Origin: DASSTY01 sp035760645
Lineage (GTDB): Bacteria; Gemmatimonadota; Gemmatimonadetes; Gemmatimonadales; GWC2-71-9
Reading direction: 5' to 3'
NCBI GenBank assembly: GCA_035760645.1
Contig: DASTSO010000081.1
Coordinates: 1 to 59,640, forward strand
DNA: 59,640 nucleotides
Part shown: positions 31,837-40,217 of the stretch, in pieces
How the letters are laid out: the number at the start of each line of letters is the position of its first letter
Position numbering within the stretch: the first letter of the stretch is position 1
The notes under the pieces: generated by a model
Databases searched by the model: none
Told to the model about the DNA's origin: nothing
The model's input: only the letters and a program-made list of their open reading frames with translations
Position numbers and translations under genes: made by a program

Positions 31837-32472
31837 ATGACCGAGACCCATGCCCACGCCCACGAGCCGGTCGCGACGGTGGAGTTCGTCGCCGGGTGGC
31901 TCGCGCTCGACTTCGCCAACACCACGAGCGATCGCACGGGCGACACGCCGCACGAGCGGCTGCACGGCTACGACGACCTCCTCACCTGGTGCGTGCGGGC
32001 GGAGCTGTTCGGGAAGACCGAGGCCGCCCGGCTCCGCCGGCTCGCCGCGGCCCGGCCCGACGAGGCCGCCGCGGTCTTCGCCCGGGCCCGGGCTCTCCGT
32101 GAGGCGATCTGGGCGATCTTCGACGCCTTCGCCCGGGGCCGGGAGCCGGCGGCAGGGGACGTGGCGCTCCTCAACGGGGTGCTCACCGAGGGGATGGGTC
32201 GCCGGCAGCTCCGGCCGTCCGCGCACGGCTTCTGCTGGGCGTGGGCGGCGGAGCCGGACGGGCTCGACTGGATGCTCTGGCCGCTCGCCTACTCGGCCGC
32301 CGAGCTGCTCACGTCGAGCGAGCTCGACCGGGTGAAGGAGTGCGGTGGGGAGACCTGCGACTGGCTCTTCGTCGACGTGAGCCGCAACCGCAGCCGGCGC
32401 TGGTGCGACATGAAGGACTGCGGCAACCGCGCGAAGGCGCGGCGGCACTACCGGCGGTCGAAGGCGGGCTAG
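31837..32472 (+). CDS. CGNR zinc-finger protein with ABATE domain (putative stress regulator)
   Basis: This 211-residue protein has an N-terminal ABATE-type region, beginning with WLALDFANTTSDR and continuing with helices such as LRRLAAARPDEAAAVFARAR. A C-terminal zinc finger reads KECGGETCDWLFVDVSRNRS, then RWCDMKDCGNRAKARRHYRR, with the cysteines and the CGNR signature intact. The family is regarded as nucleic-acid-binding, stress-linked regulators. It starts next to paired AGGTG repeats, suggesting self-regulation. The ATG follows an AGGTGG at 4 nt spacing. Confidence 0.9.
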   Translation: MTETHAHAHEPVATVEFVAGWLALDFANTTSDRTGDTPHERLHGYDDLLTWCVRAELFGKTEAARLRRLAAARPDEAAAVFARARALREAIWAIFDAFARGREPAAGDVALLNGVLTEGMGRRQLRPSAHGFCWAWAAEPDGLDWMLWPLAYSAAELLTSSELDRVKECGGETCDWLFVDVSRNRSRRWCDMKDCGNRAKARRHYRRSKAG

Positions 32473-32487
32473 GCGGGTCGAGGGCGG

Positions 32488-32790
32488 TCAGTCGGAGTAC
32501 TCGAACGTCCCGTCGCCCGCGCGCACGAGGACGCTGGACGTCTCCTCGGCGGTGCGGAAGGCGAGGGTGCCGCCCCGCTCGAGGTCGAGGGCGAGGTCGA
32601 GGTCCTGCTGTCGCACCTTTCTGACCGCACCGGCATCGGCGGGGAGCACGGGTGCGGCGCCGGGATCGGCGAGCAGCACGGTCATGCGGGAGCCGTCGTC
32701 GAAGGTGACGACGGCTTCGTCGTGTCCGGCGGCGTCCCTGGCAGTCGTGACCGTGACCGGGCGGCGGCCGCGGAGCACGCCGGTGAGCAT
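32488..32790 (-). CDS. Small acidic protein of unknown function
   Basis: This protein is 100 residues from ATG 32790; GTG 32805, which overlaps the upstream gene by 11 bp, is an alternative. The sequence is acidic and beta-rich, with segments EAVVTFDDGSRMTVLLADPG, LDLALDLERGGTLAFRTAEE and an ending GDGTFEYSD. No family is recognised. It directly follows the HNH-like nuclease gene on the same strand and is likely translated with it. An immunity-type or inhibitor role is one possibility. Confidence 0.6.
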   Translation of the reverse strand: MLTGVLRGRRPVTVTTARDAAGHDEAVVTFDDGSRMTVLLADPGAAPVLPADAGAVRKVRQQDLDLALDLERGGTLAFRTAEETSSVLVRAGDGTFEYSD

Positions 32791-32794
32791 CCGG

Positions 32795-33487
32795 TTAGCG
32801 TGCACGGCGCAGCCCCTCCGCCTCGTCCTCGCGCCCGCTGCCGGCGCGGCCCTCGCCGATCGCGTCGTGGCGCGGCAGCGGGCGGTCGGTCCTGAAGTAC
32901 TTCCGGTAGGCCGCGATCCAGTCGGTGGCGATCTCCCGCTGCGCGGTGGCGAGGTCGAGACCCTCCTTGCAGACGCGCCGGTGCAGCTCGTTCTCGAGCG
33001 CGTCCTTCACGTACGCGTTCCACGGCTCGGTGAGGTACGACTCGGGCCAGAGGTTCCGGATCGAGTTGGAGCCGCCGAGCTGGAGGCTGATGAGGTGGTC
33101 CACCTCGTACTGCCGGGGCCGGCGGTTGGTGATCCCGTAGCTGAGATACACCTTCTTCTTCACCGACGACGGCACGTTGCGCACCTTGCGAGCGTAGCCG
33201 GGGACGCAGATGTCGGCCGCGGTCACGGGGAGCGTGGCGCCCGGCGTCTTCGCGGGATCGGGGAGGAAGGGCTGGAGCGGATCGGGCGAGACGGGCGTGC
33301 CGTGCTGCCGGAGCGTGTCCTGCGCCGTCGGCGCGCCCGGCCCGGTGCCGGTGGTGCGCGCCACCTCCTGCCGGATCGCGCGGCCGTTCCACCAGAGGAT
33401 GAGCCCCGCGACCAGCACGAGCGCGACGAGCGCCACGGCGAGCCCGATGTTGATCCGCCCCCGCCGCCCCCGAGGCGCGTGACGCAT
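32795..33487 (-). CDS. Membrane-anchored or exported HNH-like nuclease
   Basis: This 230-residue protein has a basic N-terminus and a single membrane segment (INIGLAVALVALVLVAGLIL). A Pro-rich linker follows, then a domain with Asp-His and Asn positions typical of HNH/beta-beta-alpha-metal nucleases: YEVDHLISLQLGGSNSIRNL, then WPESY. The following segment NAYVKDALENELHRRVCKEG is often seen after this core. The tail (RTDRPLPRHDAIGEGRAGSG) is low complexity. AAGGAG precedes ATG 33487. A periplasmic DNA-processing or defensive role is inferred. Confidence 0.75.
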   Translation of the reverse strand: MRHAPRGRRGRINIGLAVALVALVLVAGLILWWNGRAIRQEVARTTGTGPGAPTAQDTLRQHGTPVSPDPLQPFLPDPAKTPGATLPVTAADICVPGYARKVRNVPSSVKKKVYLSYGITNRRPRQYEVDHLISLQLGGSNSIRNLWPESYLTEPWNAYVKDALENELHRRVCKEGLDLATAQREIATDWIAAYRKYFRTDRPLPRHDAIGEGRAGSGREDEAEGLRRAR

Positions 33488-33593
33488 CGCTGTCTCCTTC
33501 CGCCTGAGCCGCCTCCATCATAGGAGACGTCCCGCCCGCCGGCCAGCCACCGCCCGCCGTGGACCGCCCTCGCCCGCCCCACCGTCCCCCGAC

Positions 33594-33599
33594 TACACT
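33594..33599 (+). promoter_or_regulatory. TACACT box 5 nt before ackA: leaderless promoter candidate
   Basis: The TANNNT hexamer ends 5 nt before ATG 33605. With the usual distance from a -10 box to the start site, the transcript would begin at or within 1-2 nt of the start codon. There is an AAGG between box and ATG, but no room for a ribosome-bound leader. Confidence 0.45.
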
Positions 33600-33604
33600 A
33601 AGGT

Positions 33605-34861
33605 ATGAACGTTCTCGTCCTCAACGTCGGCTCCTCCACGCTCAAGTTCCAGCTCGTCGCGACCGACGCCGAGCGGATCGCCGCCGACGCCGACGTCCGG
33701 CTCGCGCGCGGGCTGATCGAGCGGATCGGCGGCGAAGCGGTCCTCACCCTCCAGGCGGGCGACGCGCCGAGCTTCCGGCGCACCGCCGCGCTGCGCGACC
33801 ACGCCGCGGCGGTGGACTACGTGCTGCGCTGGCTCGCCGAGCCCGAGGCGCAGGTGGGTCTGGGCAGCATCGGCGAGATCGGCGCCGTCGGGCACCGCGT
33901 CGTGCATGGCGGCGAGCGCTTCACCCGCTCGACGCTCATCGACGAGACGGTGGTGCGGGGGATCGAGGACATGTTCGACCTCGCGCCGCTGCACAATCCG
34001 CACAACCTCAAGGGGATCCGCGCGGCGCGCGCGGCGCTCGGGGCCGCCGTGCCGCAGGTGGCGGTCTTCGACACCGCCTTCCACCACACGCTCCCCGAGC
34101 ACGCCTATCTCTACGCGATCCCCTACCAGCTCTACCGCCGCTACCGGGTGCGGCGCTACGGCTTTCACGGGACGAGCCACCGCTACGTCGCGCACCGCTG
34201 GCGCCAGCTCACCGGGCGGGCGCGCGAGGGCACCCGGCTCGTCACCATTCACCTGGGCAACGGCTGCTCGGCCTGCGCCATCCGGGACGGCGCGAGCGTG
34301 GACACCTCGATGGGCTTCACCCCGCTCGAGGGCCTCGTCATGGGCACCCGCTCGGGCGACCTCGACCCGGCGATCGTCGAGTTCCTCGCCGCGAAGGAGG
34401 GGCTCTCGCTCGTCGAGGTGGACGCGCTGCTCAACAAGCAGTCCGGGCTCCTCGGCATCTCGGGCCTCACCCCCGACATGCGCGAGCTGCTGGCCGAGTC
34501 GGCCGAGCACCAGGACCGCCGTGCCCGGCTCGCCATCGAGCTCTTCTGCTATCGCGCCCGCAAGTACGTCGGTGCCTACCTCGCCGCGCTGAACGGCGCG
34601 GACGCGATCGTCTTCACCGGCGGCATCGGCGAGAACGCCGCCGCGGTGCGCGCGCAGATCTGCGAGGGGATGGAGTGGCTCGGCCTCGCCGTCGACCCCG
34701 CCCGCAACGCCGCGCTCACCGGGCGCGCCGAGGGCCGGTTCGACCGCCGCGAGGGCGACAGCGCCGGGCGGCTCGAGCTGTGGGTGATCCCGACCGACGA
34801 GGAGCTCCTGATCGGCCGCGACGCCTATCGCGTGGTCGCGGGGATCGAGACCCGGTACTGA
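33605..34861 (+). CDS. ackA: Acetate kinase
   Basis: This enzyme transfers phosphate between ATP and acetate, interconverting acetate and acetyl phosphate. It has 418 residues, near the family norm. Motifs in order are LVLNVGSSTLKFQL, VVHGGERF, VFDTAFHHTLPEHAYLYAIP, RRYGFHGTSHRYVA, IHLGNGCSACAI, PLEGLVMGTRSGDLDP and VFTGGIGENAAAVR. All nucleotide- and acetate-contact motifs are intact. No phosphotransacetylase gene is in the window. The start is probably leaderless. Confidence 0.96.
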   Translation: MNVLVLNVGSSTLKFQLVATDAERIAADADVRLARGLIERIGGEAVLTLQAGDAPSFRRTAALRDHAAAVDYVLRWLAEPEAQVGLGSIGEIGAVGHRVVHGGERFTRSTLIDETVVRGIEDMFDLAPLHNPHNLKGIRAARAALGAAVPQVAVFDTAFHHTLPEHAYLYAIPYQLYRRYRVRRYGFHGTSHRYVAHRWRQLTGRAREGTRLVTIHLGNGCSACAIRDGASVDTSMGFTPLEGLVMGTRSGDLDPAIVEFLAAKEGLSLVEVDALLNKQSGLLGISGLTPDMRELLAESAEHQDRRARLAIELFCYRARKYVGAYLAALNGADAIVFTGGIGENAAAVRAQICEGMEWLGLAVDPARNAALTGRAEGRFDRREGDSAGRLELWVIPTDEELLIGRDAYRVVAGIETRY

Positions 34862-34890
34862 GCCCCGAAACCCGCCCCGAATCCCCGCCG

Positions 34891-34896
34891 TAGGCT
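34891..34896 (+). promoter_or_regulatory. TAGGCT box 6 nt before the DUF5916 gene: leaderless promoter candidate
   Basis: This TANNNT hexamer stands 6 nt before ATG 34903, in the 41-bp gap after ackA. No Shine-Dalgarno sequence is present (TTCTGG precedes the ATG). Confidence 0.35.
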
Positions 34897-34902
34897 TTCT
34901 GG

Positions 34903-37392
34903 ATGACCCGCGCGTCGACGACATCCCGCCGGCGCGCGGCGTGCGTTCACCGCCACCGCGATCTCTGCATGCTCCTCCCGCTGCTGCTCACGCTCCAGGC
35001 CGCCCTCGCCGCGCCGGCCGCGCCCGCGGACCCCTCGGGGCCGGCGGGCCCCGGCCCCGACTCGCTCCTGGCCCTCGCCGTCCACCGCGGCCGCGCGCGG
35101 GAGCTCGACGTGCGGCCGCCGCGGGAAGAGGCGGAGGTGGTGATCGACGGCGTGCTCGACGAGGCGGTGTGGGGGCGCGCGGCGGTGCTCGCCGACTTCA
35201 CGCAGTTCGCGCCGGTGGACGGCGTGCCGGCGCGCGACACGACCGAGGTGCGGGTCTGGTACGGCCCCACGGCGATCTACTTCGGCATCCGCGCCCGCGA
35301 AGCGCACGGTGCGGTGCACGCCACCCTCGCCGACCGCGACCGCATCGGCGCCGACGACGGCGTCCAGCTCTACCTCGGTACCTTCAACGACGGCCGCCAG
35401 GCCACCGTCTTCGGCGTCAACCCGTTCGGCGTGCAGATGGACGGCGCGCTGGTGGAGACGGGGAGCGTGGGCGGCGTCGGCTGGGGCGTCAACCCGAACG
35501 ACCGCCTCCAGCCCGATCTGAGCCCCGACTACACCTGGCAGTCGAAGGGCCGGCTCGTCCCGGGCGGCTACGAGGTCGAGATCCGGGTGCCGTTCAAGAG
35601 TCTCCGCTTCCAGCGCGGCGACGCCGAGCGCGGGCAGACCTGGACGCTGCAGGTGGTGCGGCGGGTGCAGCACTCGGGGGCGGAGGACACCTGGGCGCCG
35701 GCGCGGCGCGCGAGCGCCAGCTTCCTCGCGCAGTCGGGCCGGCTCGTGGGACTCAGCGGACTGCACCGCGGGCTCGTCGTGGACGTGAACCCGGAGGTGA
35801 CGAGCAACCGGACCGGCCGCCGGCTCGACGACGGCACATACGACTACACCGGCGGGCGGCCCGACGTCGGCGGGAACGTGCGCTGGGGCGTCACCAACGA
35901 CCTCACGCTCAACGGCACCGTCAACCCCGATTTCAGCCAGGTCGAGTCCGACGCCGGCCAGCTCGCCTTCGATCCGCGCCAGGCGCTCTTCTTCGACGAG
36001 AAGCGGCCGTTCTTCCTCGACGGCATCGAGCAGTTCGCGACGCCGAACCAGCTCATCTACACCCGGCGCATCGTGCAGCCGCTCGCCGCGGCGAAGCTCA
36101 CGGGCAAGGTGGCCGGGACCAGCCTCGCGCTCCTCTCGGCCGTGGACGACGACGCGGCGTCGTCCACCGGCGCGGACCGGCCGGTCTACAACCTGCTGCG
36201 GGTGCAGAAGGACGTCGGCGGTCAGTCGCGCGTCGGCATCGCCTACACCGACCGGATCGAGGGCGGCGCCTACAACCGCGTCGCCGACGTGGACGCGCGC
36301 CTCGTCTTCGGCCGCATCTACACCGCGACGGTGCAGCTCGCCGGGAGCCGCACCCGCGCCGACGGGCGCACGGTGACCGCGCCGCTCTGGATGGCGCGCC
36401 TCGACGCGACGGGCCGCACGCTGGGGCTGCGCTCGCTCCTCGCCGGCGTGGACGACGACTTCGTCGCGGGAAGCGGCTTCCTCAGCCGCACCGGGATCGT
36501 GCACTCGTACCTCAATCCCTACGCCACGCACTACGGCCGGCCCGGCGCCTTCCTCGAGCGCCTGCGCGGCGGCATCACGGTGGACGGCATCTGGCAGTAC
36601 GAGCGATTCATCCACGGCGGGGGCATCCAGGACCGCAAGCTCCACTTCGACCTCGCCGCCCAGCTGCGCGGCGGGTGGGGCGTGGGCGGCGGCTACTTCG
36701 TCGAGTCGTTCGGCTACGACGAGGCGCTCTATGCCGGCTACTGGCTGCGCCAGGCGGACGGGACGTTCACGAAGTTCACCGGCCAGCCGCGGATTCCGAA
36801 CGGCGAGTTCTACCTGCAGGTCAACACGCCGCAGTACAAGTGGATCGACGCGAACGCGTTCTTCCTCTACGGCCACGACGAGAACTTCGCCGAGTGGGCC
36901 TCGGGCGAGCTGTGGCTCCTGCAGGGCGCGGTGAACCTGCGTCCCACCGACAAGCTGCGCGTCGGCGTCACCTACGACTGGCAGCAGGTGAACCGCCGCA
37001 CCGACGGCAGCACCGTGAGTCTCGGCCGCATCCCGCGCCTCAAGCTCGAGTACCAGCTCGCGCGGCCGCTCTTCGTGCGGCTCATCGGCGAATACCAGCA
37101 GGTCGAGCGCGACAGCCTGCGCGACGAGTCGCGCTCGGGGCTGCCGATCTACACCTGCCGCGTCGCCGGGGGCGCGGCGGCGCCGGCCCCGGCCGACTGC
37201 ACGCGCGAGGGCGCCCGCGCCACCCACCTCTTCCACGGCGACGCGCTCGTCGCCTACCAGCCGACGCCGGGCACCGTGGTGTTCGCGGGCTACGGCAGCT
37301 CGATGCTCGACGCCGGCGCCTTTGCCTTCCGGGATCTCCGCCGCACGAACGACGGCGTCTTCGTCAAGCTGAGCTACCTCTTCCGGCTCTGA
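34903..37392 (+). CDS. DUF5916 family protein: CBM9-like domain plus outer-membrane beta-barrel
   Basis: This is an 829-residue exported protein. After the signal region (LLPLLLTLQAALAAP), an N-terminal beta-sandwich like carbohydrate-binding module 9 spans about residues 70-260 (VVIDGVLDEAVWGRA, TTEVRVWYGPTAIYFGIRA, YEVEIRVPFKSLRF). The rest is rich in alternating aromatic strands and contains the family mark NPDFSQVESDAGQLAFDPRQ with FFDEKRPFFLDG. It ends YLFRL, a typical outer-membrane-barrel terminus. The family is common in Gemmatimonadota and Bacteroidota and has no settled function; surface glycan binding is a guess. It is the last gene before the sigma-54-driven cluster. Confidence 0.88.
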   Translation: MTRASTTSRRRAACVHRHRDLCMLLPLLLTLQAALAAPAAPADPSGPAGPGPDSLLALAVHRGRARELDVRPPREEAEVVIDGVLDEAVWGRAAVLADFTQFAPVDGVPARDTTEVRVWYGPTAIYFGIRAREAHGAVHATLADRDRIGADDGVQLYLGTFNDGRQATVFGVNPFGVQMDGALVETGSVGGVGWGVNPNDRLQPDLSPDYTWQSKGRLVPGGYEVEIRVPFKSLRFQRGDAERGQTWTLQVVRRVQHSGAEDTWAPARRASASFLAQSGRLVGLSGLHRGLVVDVNPEVTSNRTGRRLDDGTYDYTGGRPDVGGNVRWGVTNDLTLNGTVNPDFSQVESDAGQLAFDPRQALFFDEKRPFFLDGIEQFATPNQLIYTRRIVQPLAAAKLTGKVAGTSLALLSAVDDDAASSTGADRPVYNLLRVQKDVGGQSRVGIAYTDRIEGGAYNRVADVDARLVFGRIYTATVQLAGSRTRADGRTVTAPLWMARLDATGRTLGLRSLLAGVDDDFVAGSGFLSRTGIVHSYLNPYATHYGRPGAFLERLRGGITVDGIWQYERFIHGGGIQDRKLHFDLAAQLRGGWGVGGGYFVESFGYDEALYAGYWLRQADGTFTKFTGQPRIPNGEFYLQVNTPQYKWIDANAFFLYGHDENFAEWASGELWLLQGAVNLRPTDKLRVGVTYDWQQVNRRTDGSTVSLGRIPRLKLEYQLARPLFVRLIGEYQQVERDSLRDESRSGLPIYTCRVAGGAAAPAPADCTREGARATHLFHGDALVAYQPTPGTVVFAGYGSSMLDAGAFAFRDLRRTNDGVFVKLSYLFRL

Positions 37393-37418
37393 GGCCCGCG
37401 TCGTCGCCCGACGGCGCC

Positions 37419-37448
37419 CTGGCGCGACAGTGACGGCTGTCGCGCCAG
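37419..37448. promoter_or_regulatory. Perfect 12-bp inverted repeat, possible activator site or terminator
   Basis: CTGGCGCGACAG and its exact complement flank TGACGG. The repeat starts 26 bp after the DUF5916 stop, so it could terminate that transcript, but there is no T-run. It is also about 150-180 bp upstream of the predicted start site of the sigma-54 promoter at 37571, a normal position for an enhancer-binding-protein site. Confidence 0.5.
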
Positions 37449-37570
37449 CCCCACAGCGGCGCGCGACCCTTCCACACCGCGCCGCCGCGGCGCCGGCCCC
37501 GCGCGGCGCGCGCGCGGCTGAACGAATTGCGCCCCAATGCATTCCGCGCGCTCGAGCGGGGGGCCGCCAC

Positions 37571-37585
37571 TGGCGCGATCCTTGC
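37571..37585 (+). promoter_or_regulatory. Sigma-54 (RpoN) promoter upstream of the glycan cluster
   Basis: TGGCGCG-ATCC-TTGC matches the RpoN consensus TGGCACG-N4-TTGC at 10 of the 11 specified bases, with the invariant GG (-24) and GC (-12) separated by exactly 10 bases. The expected start site is near 37597, about 73 nt before the first gene. It would drive the 13-kb operon 37670-50664 and require an enhancer-binding activator, which is not encoded in this window. Confidence 0.75.
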
Positions 37586-37669
37586 GCCTCCCCCCGCCCG
37601 CTCCAACGTCCACCAATCCGCGTGTCCACTTCCGTTGCTCGCCGGCGTCGTGCGCCGGCGGGAAGGCAG

Positions 37670-38923
37670 ATGCCCGCTCGCACCTCCGACGGTTCCGGCG
37701 AACGCGCCCACACGGCCGCAGGGCTGCGCGTGCTGCTGCTCAATTACGAGTTCCCGCCGCTCGGCGGGGGCGCCGGCGTGGCGAGCGCCGCGCTCGCGCG
37801 CTCGCTGGCGGCGCGGGGCGTCACGGTGGACGTCGTCACCGCGGCGGTCGGCGCGGCGCCGGAATGCGTGCGCTGGGGCCGGCGGCTCGCGGTCTACCGG
37901 GTGGCGACGGGCCGCACGCGGCTGCACCAGGCGAGCGTGGGCGACGCGGCGCGCTACCTCGCGGCGGCGCTGCCGCTGGTGCGCCGGCTCGCGCGGCGGC
38001 ACCGCTACGACGTCGCGCACTGCTTCTTCTCGCTGCCCACCGGCGTGCTCCTGCCGGTCGGCGGCCTCGGCGCCGCGCGCACCGTGGTCTCGCTGCGCGG
38101 CAGCGACGTGCCGGGCTACGACCGCGCGAACGCGACGGTCGAGCGCCTGCACCGCGTGCTGCGGCCGCTGACCCGGCACCTCTGGCGGCGGAGCGATCGC
38201 GTCGTGACCGTCTGCCGCGCGCTCGGCGAGCTCGCGCGGGAGACGTGGCCCGCGCTCCGCTACGACGTGGTGCGCAACGGCGTGGACCTCGCCCTCTTCC
38301 GGCCGCCCGTGCCGCCGCGCGCGCCGCGAGTGGACCGGGTGCACTGCCTCGCGGTGGCGCGCCTGGTGGCGCGGAAGGGCCAGGCCGACCTCCTGCGGGC
38401 GTGGACGCTGCTCGAGCGCGGCCGCTTCACGCTGGAGCTCGTGGGGCGGGGCGCCGACGAGGCGGAGCTGCGCGCGCTCGCCGCGGCGCTCGGCATCGCC
38501 GACGAGGTGCGCTTCACCGGGGTGCTGTCCCACCGCGAGCTCGCCGAGCGCTATCGCGCGGCGGATCTCTTCACGCTGGTGCCCTACGACGAGGCCTTCG
38601 GCAACGTCTTCGCCGAGGCGCTCGCCGCGGGGCTGCCGATCGTGGGCAGCGACGTCGGCGGCATTCCCGAGCTCGTCACCGACGGCGTGCACGGCACGCT
38701 CCTCGCGCCCGGCGATCCCGCCGCCATCGCCGCGGCGATCCGCGCGCTCGCCGACGACCCGGGCCGGCGCGCCGCGATGGCCGCGCGCAACCGCCGCCAC
38801 GCCGAAGCGACGCTGGGCTGGGACGTCGTCACGGGACAGTACCTCGCGCTCTACGACGAGCTGCTGCACGGCCGCGCGCCGCGGCTCTCGCCCGTCGTCC
38901 CGCGCTCGGTCGAGGTCCCGTGA
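37670..38923 (+). CDS. GT4-family glycosyltransferase
   Basis: This is a 417-residue retaining GT-B glycosyltransferase. The N-terminal Rossmann domain begins LRVLLLNYEFPPLGGGAGVA and contains VVSLRGSDVPGYD. The C-terminal donor domain has RNGVDLALFRP, VARLVARKGQADLL and the E-x7-E motif in EAFGNVFAEALAAGLPIVGS, followed by DVGGIPELV. It transfers a nucleotide-linked sugar at the cytoplasmic face of the membrane. As the first gene behind the sigma-54 promoter, it marks the operon as glycan or glycolipid biosynthesis. GGAAGG precedes ATG 37670. Confidence 0.92.
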   Translation: MPARTSDGSGERAHTAAGLRVLLLNYEFPPLGGGAGVASAALARSLAARGVTVDVVTAAVGAAPECVRWGRRLAVYRVATGRTRLHQASVGDAARYLAAALPLVRRLARRHRYDVAHCFFSLPTGVLLPVGGLGAARTVVSLRGSDVPGYDRANATVERLHRVLRPLTRHLWRRSDRVVTVCRALGELARETWPALRYDVVRNGVDLALFRPPVPPRAPRVDRVHCLAVARLVARKGQADLLRAWTLLERGRFTLELVGRGADEAELRALAAALGIADEVRFTGVLSHRELAERYRAADLFTLVPYDEAFGNVFAEALAAGLPIVGSDVGGIPELVTDGVHGTLLAPGDPAAIAAAIRALADDPGRRAAMAARNRRHAEATLGWDVVTGQYLALYDELLHGRAPRLSPVVPRSVEVP

Positions 38924-40194
38924 GCGTCCCCTACTGGCTGCTGCGCGAGGCGCGTGCGACGATGGCCGCGCTGCGGCTCGACGCGGACGCGCTGCACGCG
39001 CTGGCCGCGCGGCGGCTCGCGGCGCTCCTCGCCGACGCCGAGCGCCACGTGCCCGCGTGCGTCGCGCCGATCGCGCGGGCGCGAGCCGCGGCCGCGGCCG
39101 CCGATCCCTTCGCGGTGCTCGCGGCGCTCGCGCCGGTGACGAAGCCGGAGCTGCGCGCGCAGGGGCCGAGCGCGCTGCGCGGCGGGCGCCTGGAGGCGGC
39201 GTGGCGCGCGTCGGCCTCCTCCGGCTCGACCGGCGAGCCGTTCCGCGTCGCCTACGACCCGCGGGCGTGGGCCGTGCTCAAGGTGCTCGTGAAGCTGCGC
39301 GCGCGCGTCGCCTGCGGCGTGCGCCCCACCGACCGCGTCGCGATCCTCGACGCGATTCCCGTGACCGACGAGGGCCGGCTGCCGCTCGAGCGGCTCGGCC
39401 GGCTGCGGCGCATCAGCGTCCTGCAGCCCGCCGAGCGCGTGGCCGAGGCGCTCGCCGCGTTCCGCCCGCAGGCGATCTACGGCCTCCCGTCGGCGCTCCT
39501 CGAGGTCGCGCCCGCGCTCGCGCGCCTGGGCGGGGTGCCCGGTGCGCGCGGGCTCTTCACCAGCGGCGAGCTGCTCGAGGTGCGCACCCGCCGCGCGCTC
39601 GAGGCGGCCTACGGCGCGCCGGTCTTCGACGTCTACGGCACGTCGGAGACGAAGGAGATCGCCTGGGAGTGCCGCGCGGGCGGGCGCCACGTGAACGCCG
39701 ACGTCGTCCACGTCGAGGTGCTCGACGAGGCGGGCCGCGTGCTCCCGCCGGGCGAGGAGGGCGATCTCGTCGTCACCTCGCTGCTCAACCGCGCGATGCC
39801 GCTCCTGCGCTACCGCACCGGCGACCGCGGCGCGCTCCAGGCCGGCCGCTGCACCTGCGGGCTCGCGTTCCCGCTCCTCGGCGTCGTGACCGGCCGCCGC
39901 GCCGACGTGCTCGAGTTCGAGGGCGGGCTGCGCGTCTCGCCCTACGCGCTCACCTGCGCGCTGGAGCGCGTCGAGCCGCTCGAGCGCTACCAGGTGGTCC
40001 AGCTCGACCGCGCCACGCTGCGCGTGCGGGCCCGGGTGCCGGCGAGCGCCGATCGCGAGGCCACCGGTGCGCGCATCCGCGCCGCGCTGCGCAGCGAGGT
40101 CTCGCCGCTCCTGCAGGTCGAGGTGGAGTACGTGGACCGGTTCGCCACCGGCGCGCGGGCGAAGTTCCGCGTCGTCGAGCCTCTCTCCCGCTGA
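38920..40194 (+). CDS. PaaK/CapK-like adenylate-forming enzyme 1
   Basis: This 424-residue protein is of the phenylacetate-CoA ligase-like (PaaK/CapK) branch of adenylate-forming enzymes. The ATP loop is SASSGSTGEPFRV, the A5 motif is DVYGTSETKEIAWEC, A7 is RYRTGD, and CTCG follows. The probable A10 lysine is in GARAKFRVVE. It likely activates a carboxylic acid as acyl-AMP and then acyl-CoA. It differs from the four paralogues downstream in lacking their LHTCDD-type segment. GTG 38920 overlaps the glycosyltransferase stop. The acid substrate is unknown. Confidence 0.87.
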   Translation: MSVPYWLLREARATMAALRLDADALHALAARRLAALLADAERHVPACVAPIARARAAAAAADPFAVLAALAPVTKPELRAQGPSALRGGRLEAAWRASASSGSTGEPFRVAYDPRAWAVLKVLVKLRARVACGVRPTDRVAILDAIPVTDEGRLPLERLGRLRRISVLQPAERVAEALAAFRPQAIYGLPSALLEVAPALARLGGVPGARGLFTSGELLEVRTRRALEAAYGAPVFDVYGTSETKEIAWECRAGGRHVNADVVHVEVLDEAGRVLPPGEEGDLVVTSLLNRAMPLLRYRTGDRGALQAGRCTCGLAFPLLGVVTGRRADVLEFEGGLRVSPYALTCALERVEPLERYQVVQLDRATLRVRARVPASADREATGARIRAALRSEVSPLLQVEVEYVDRFATGARAKFRVVEPLSR

Positions 40195-40217
40195 CGTCCC
40201 GAGGACGGGGTGATCCC

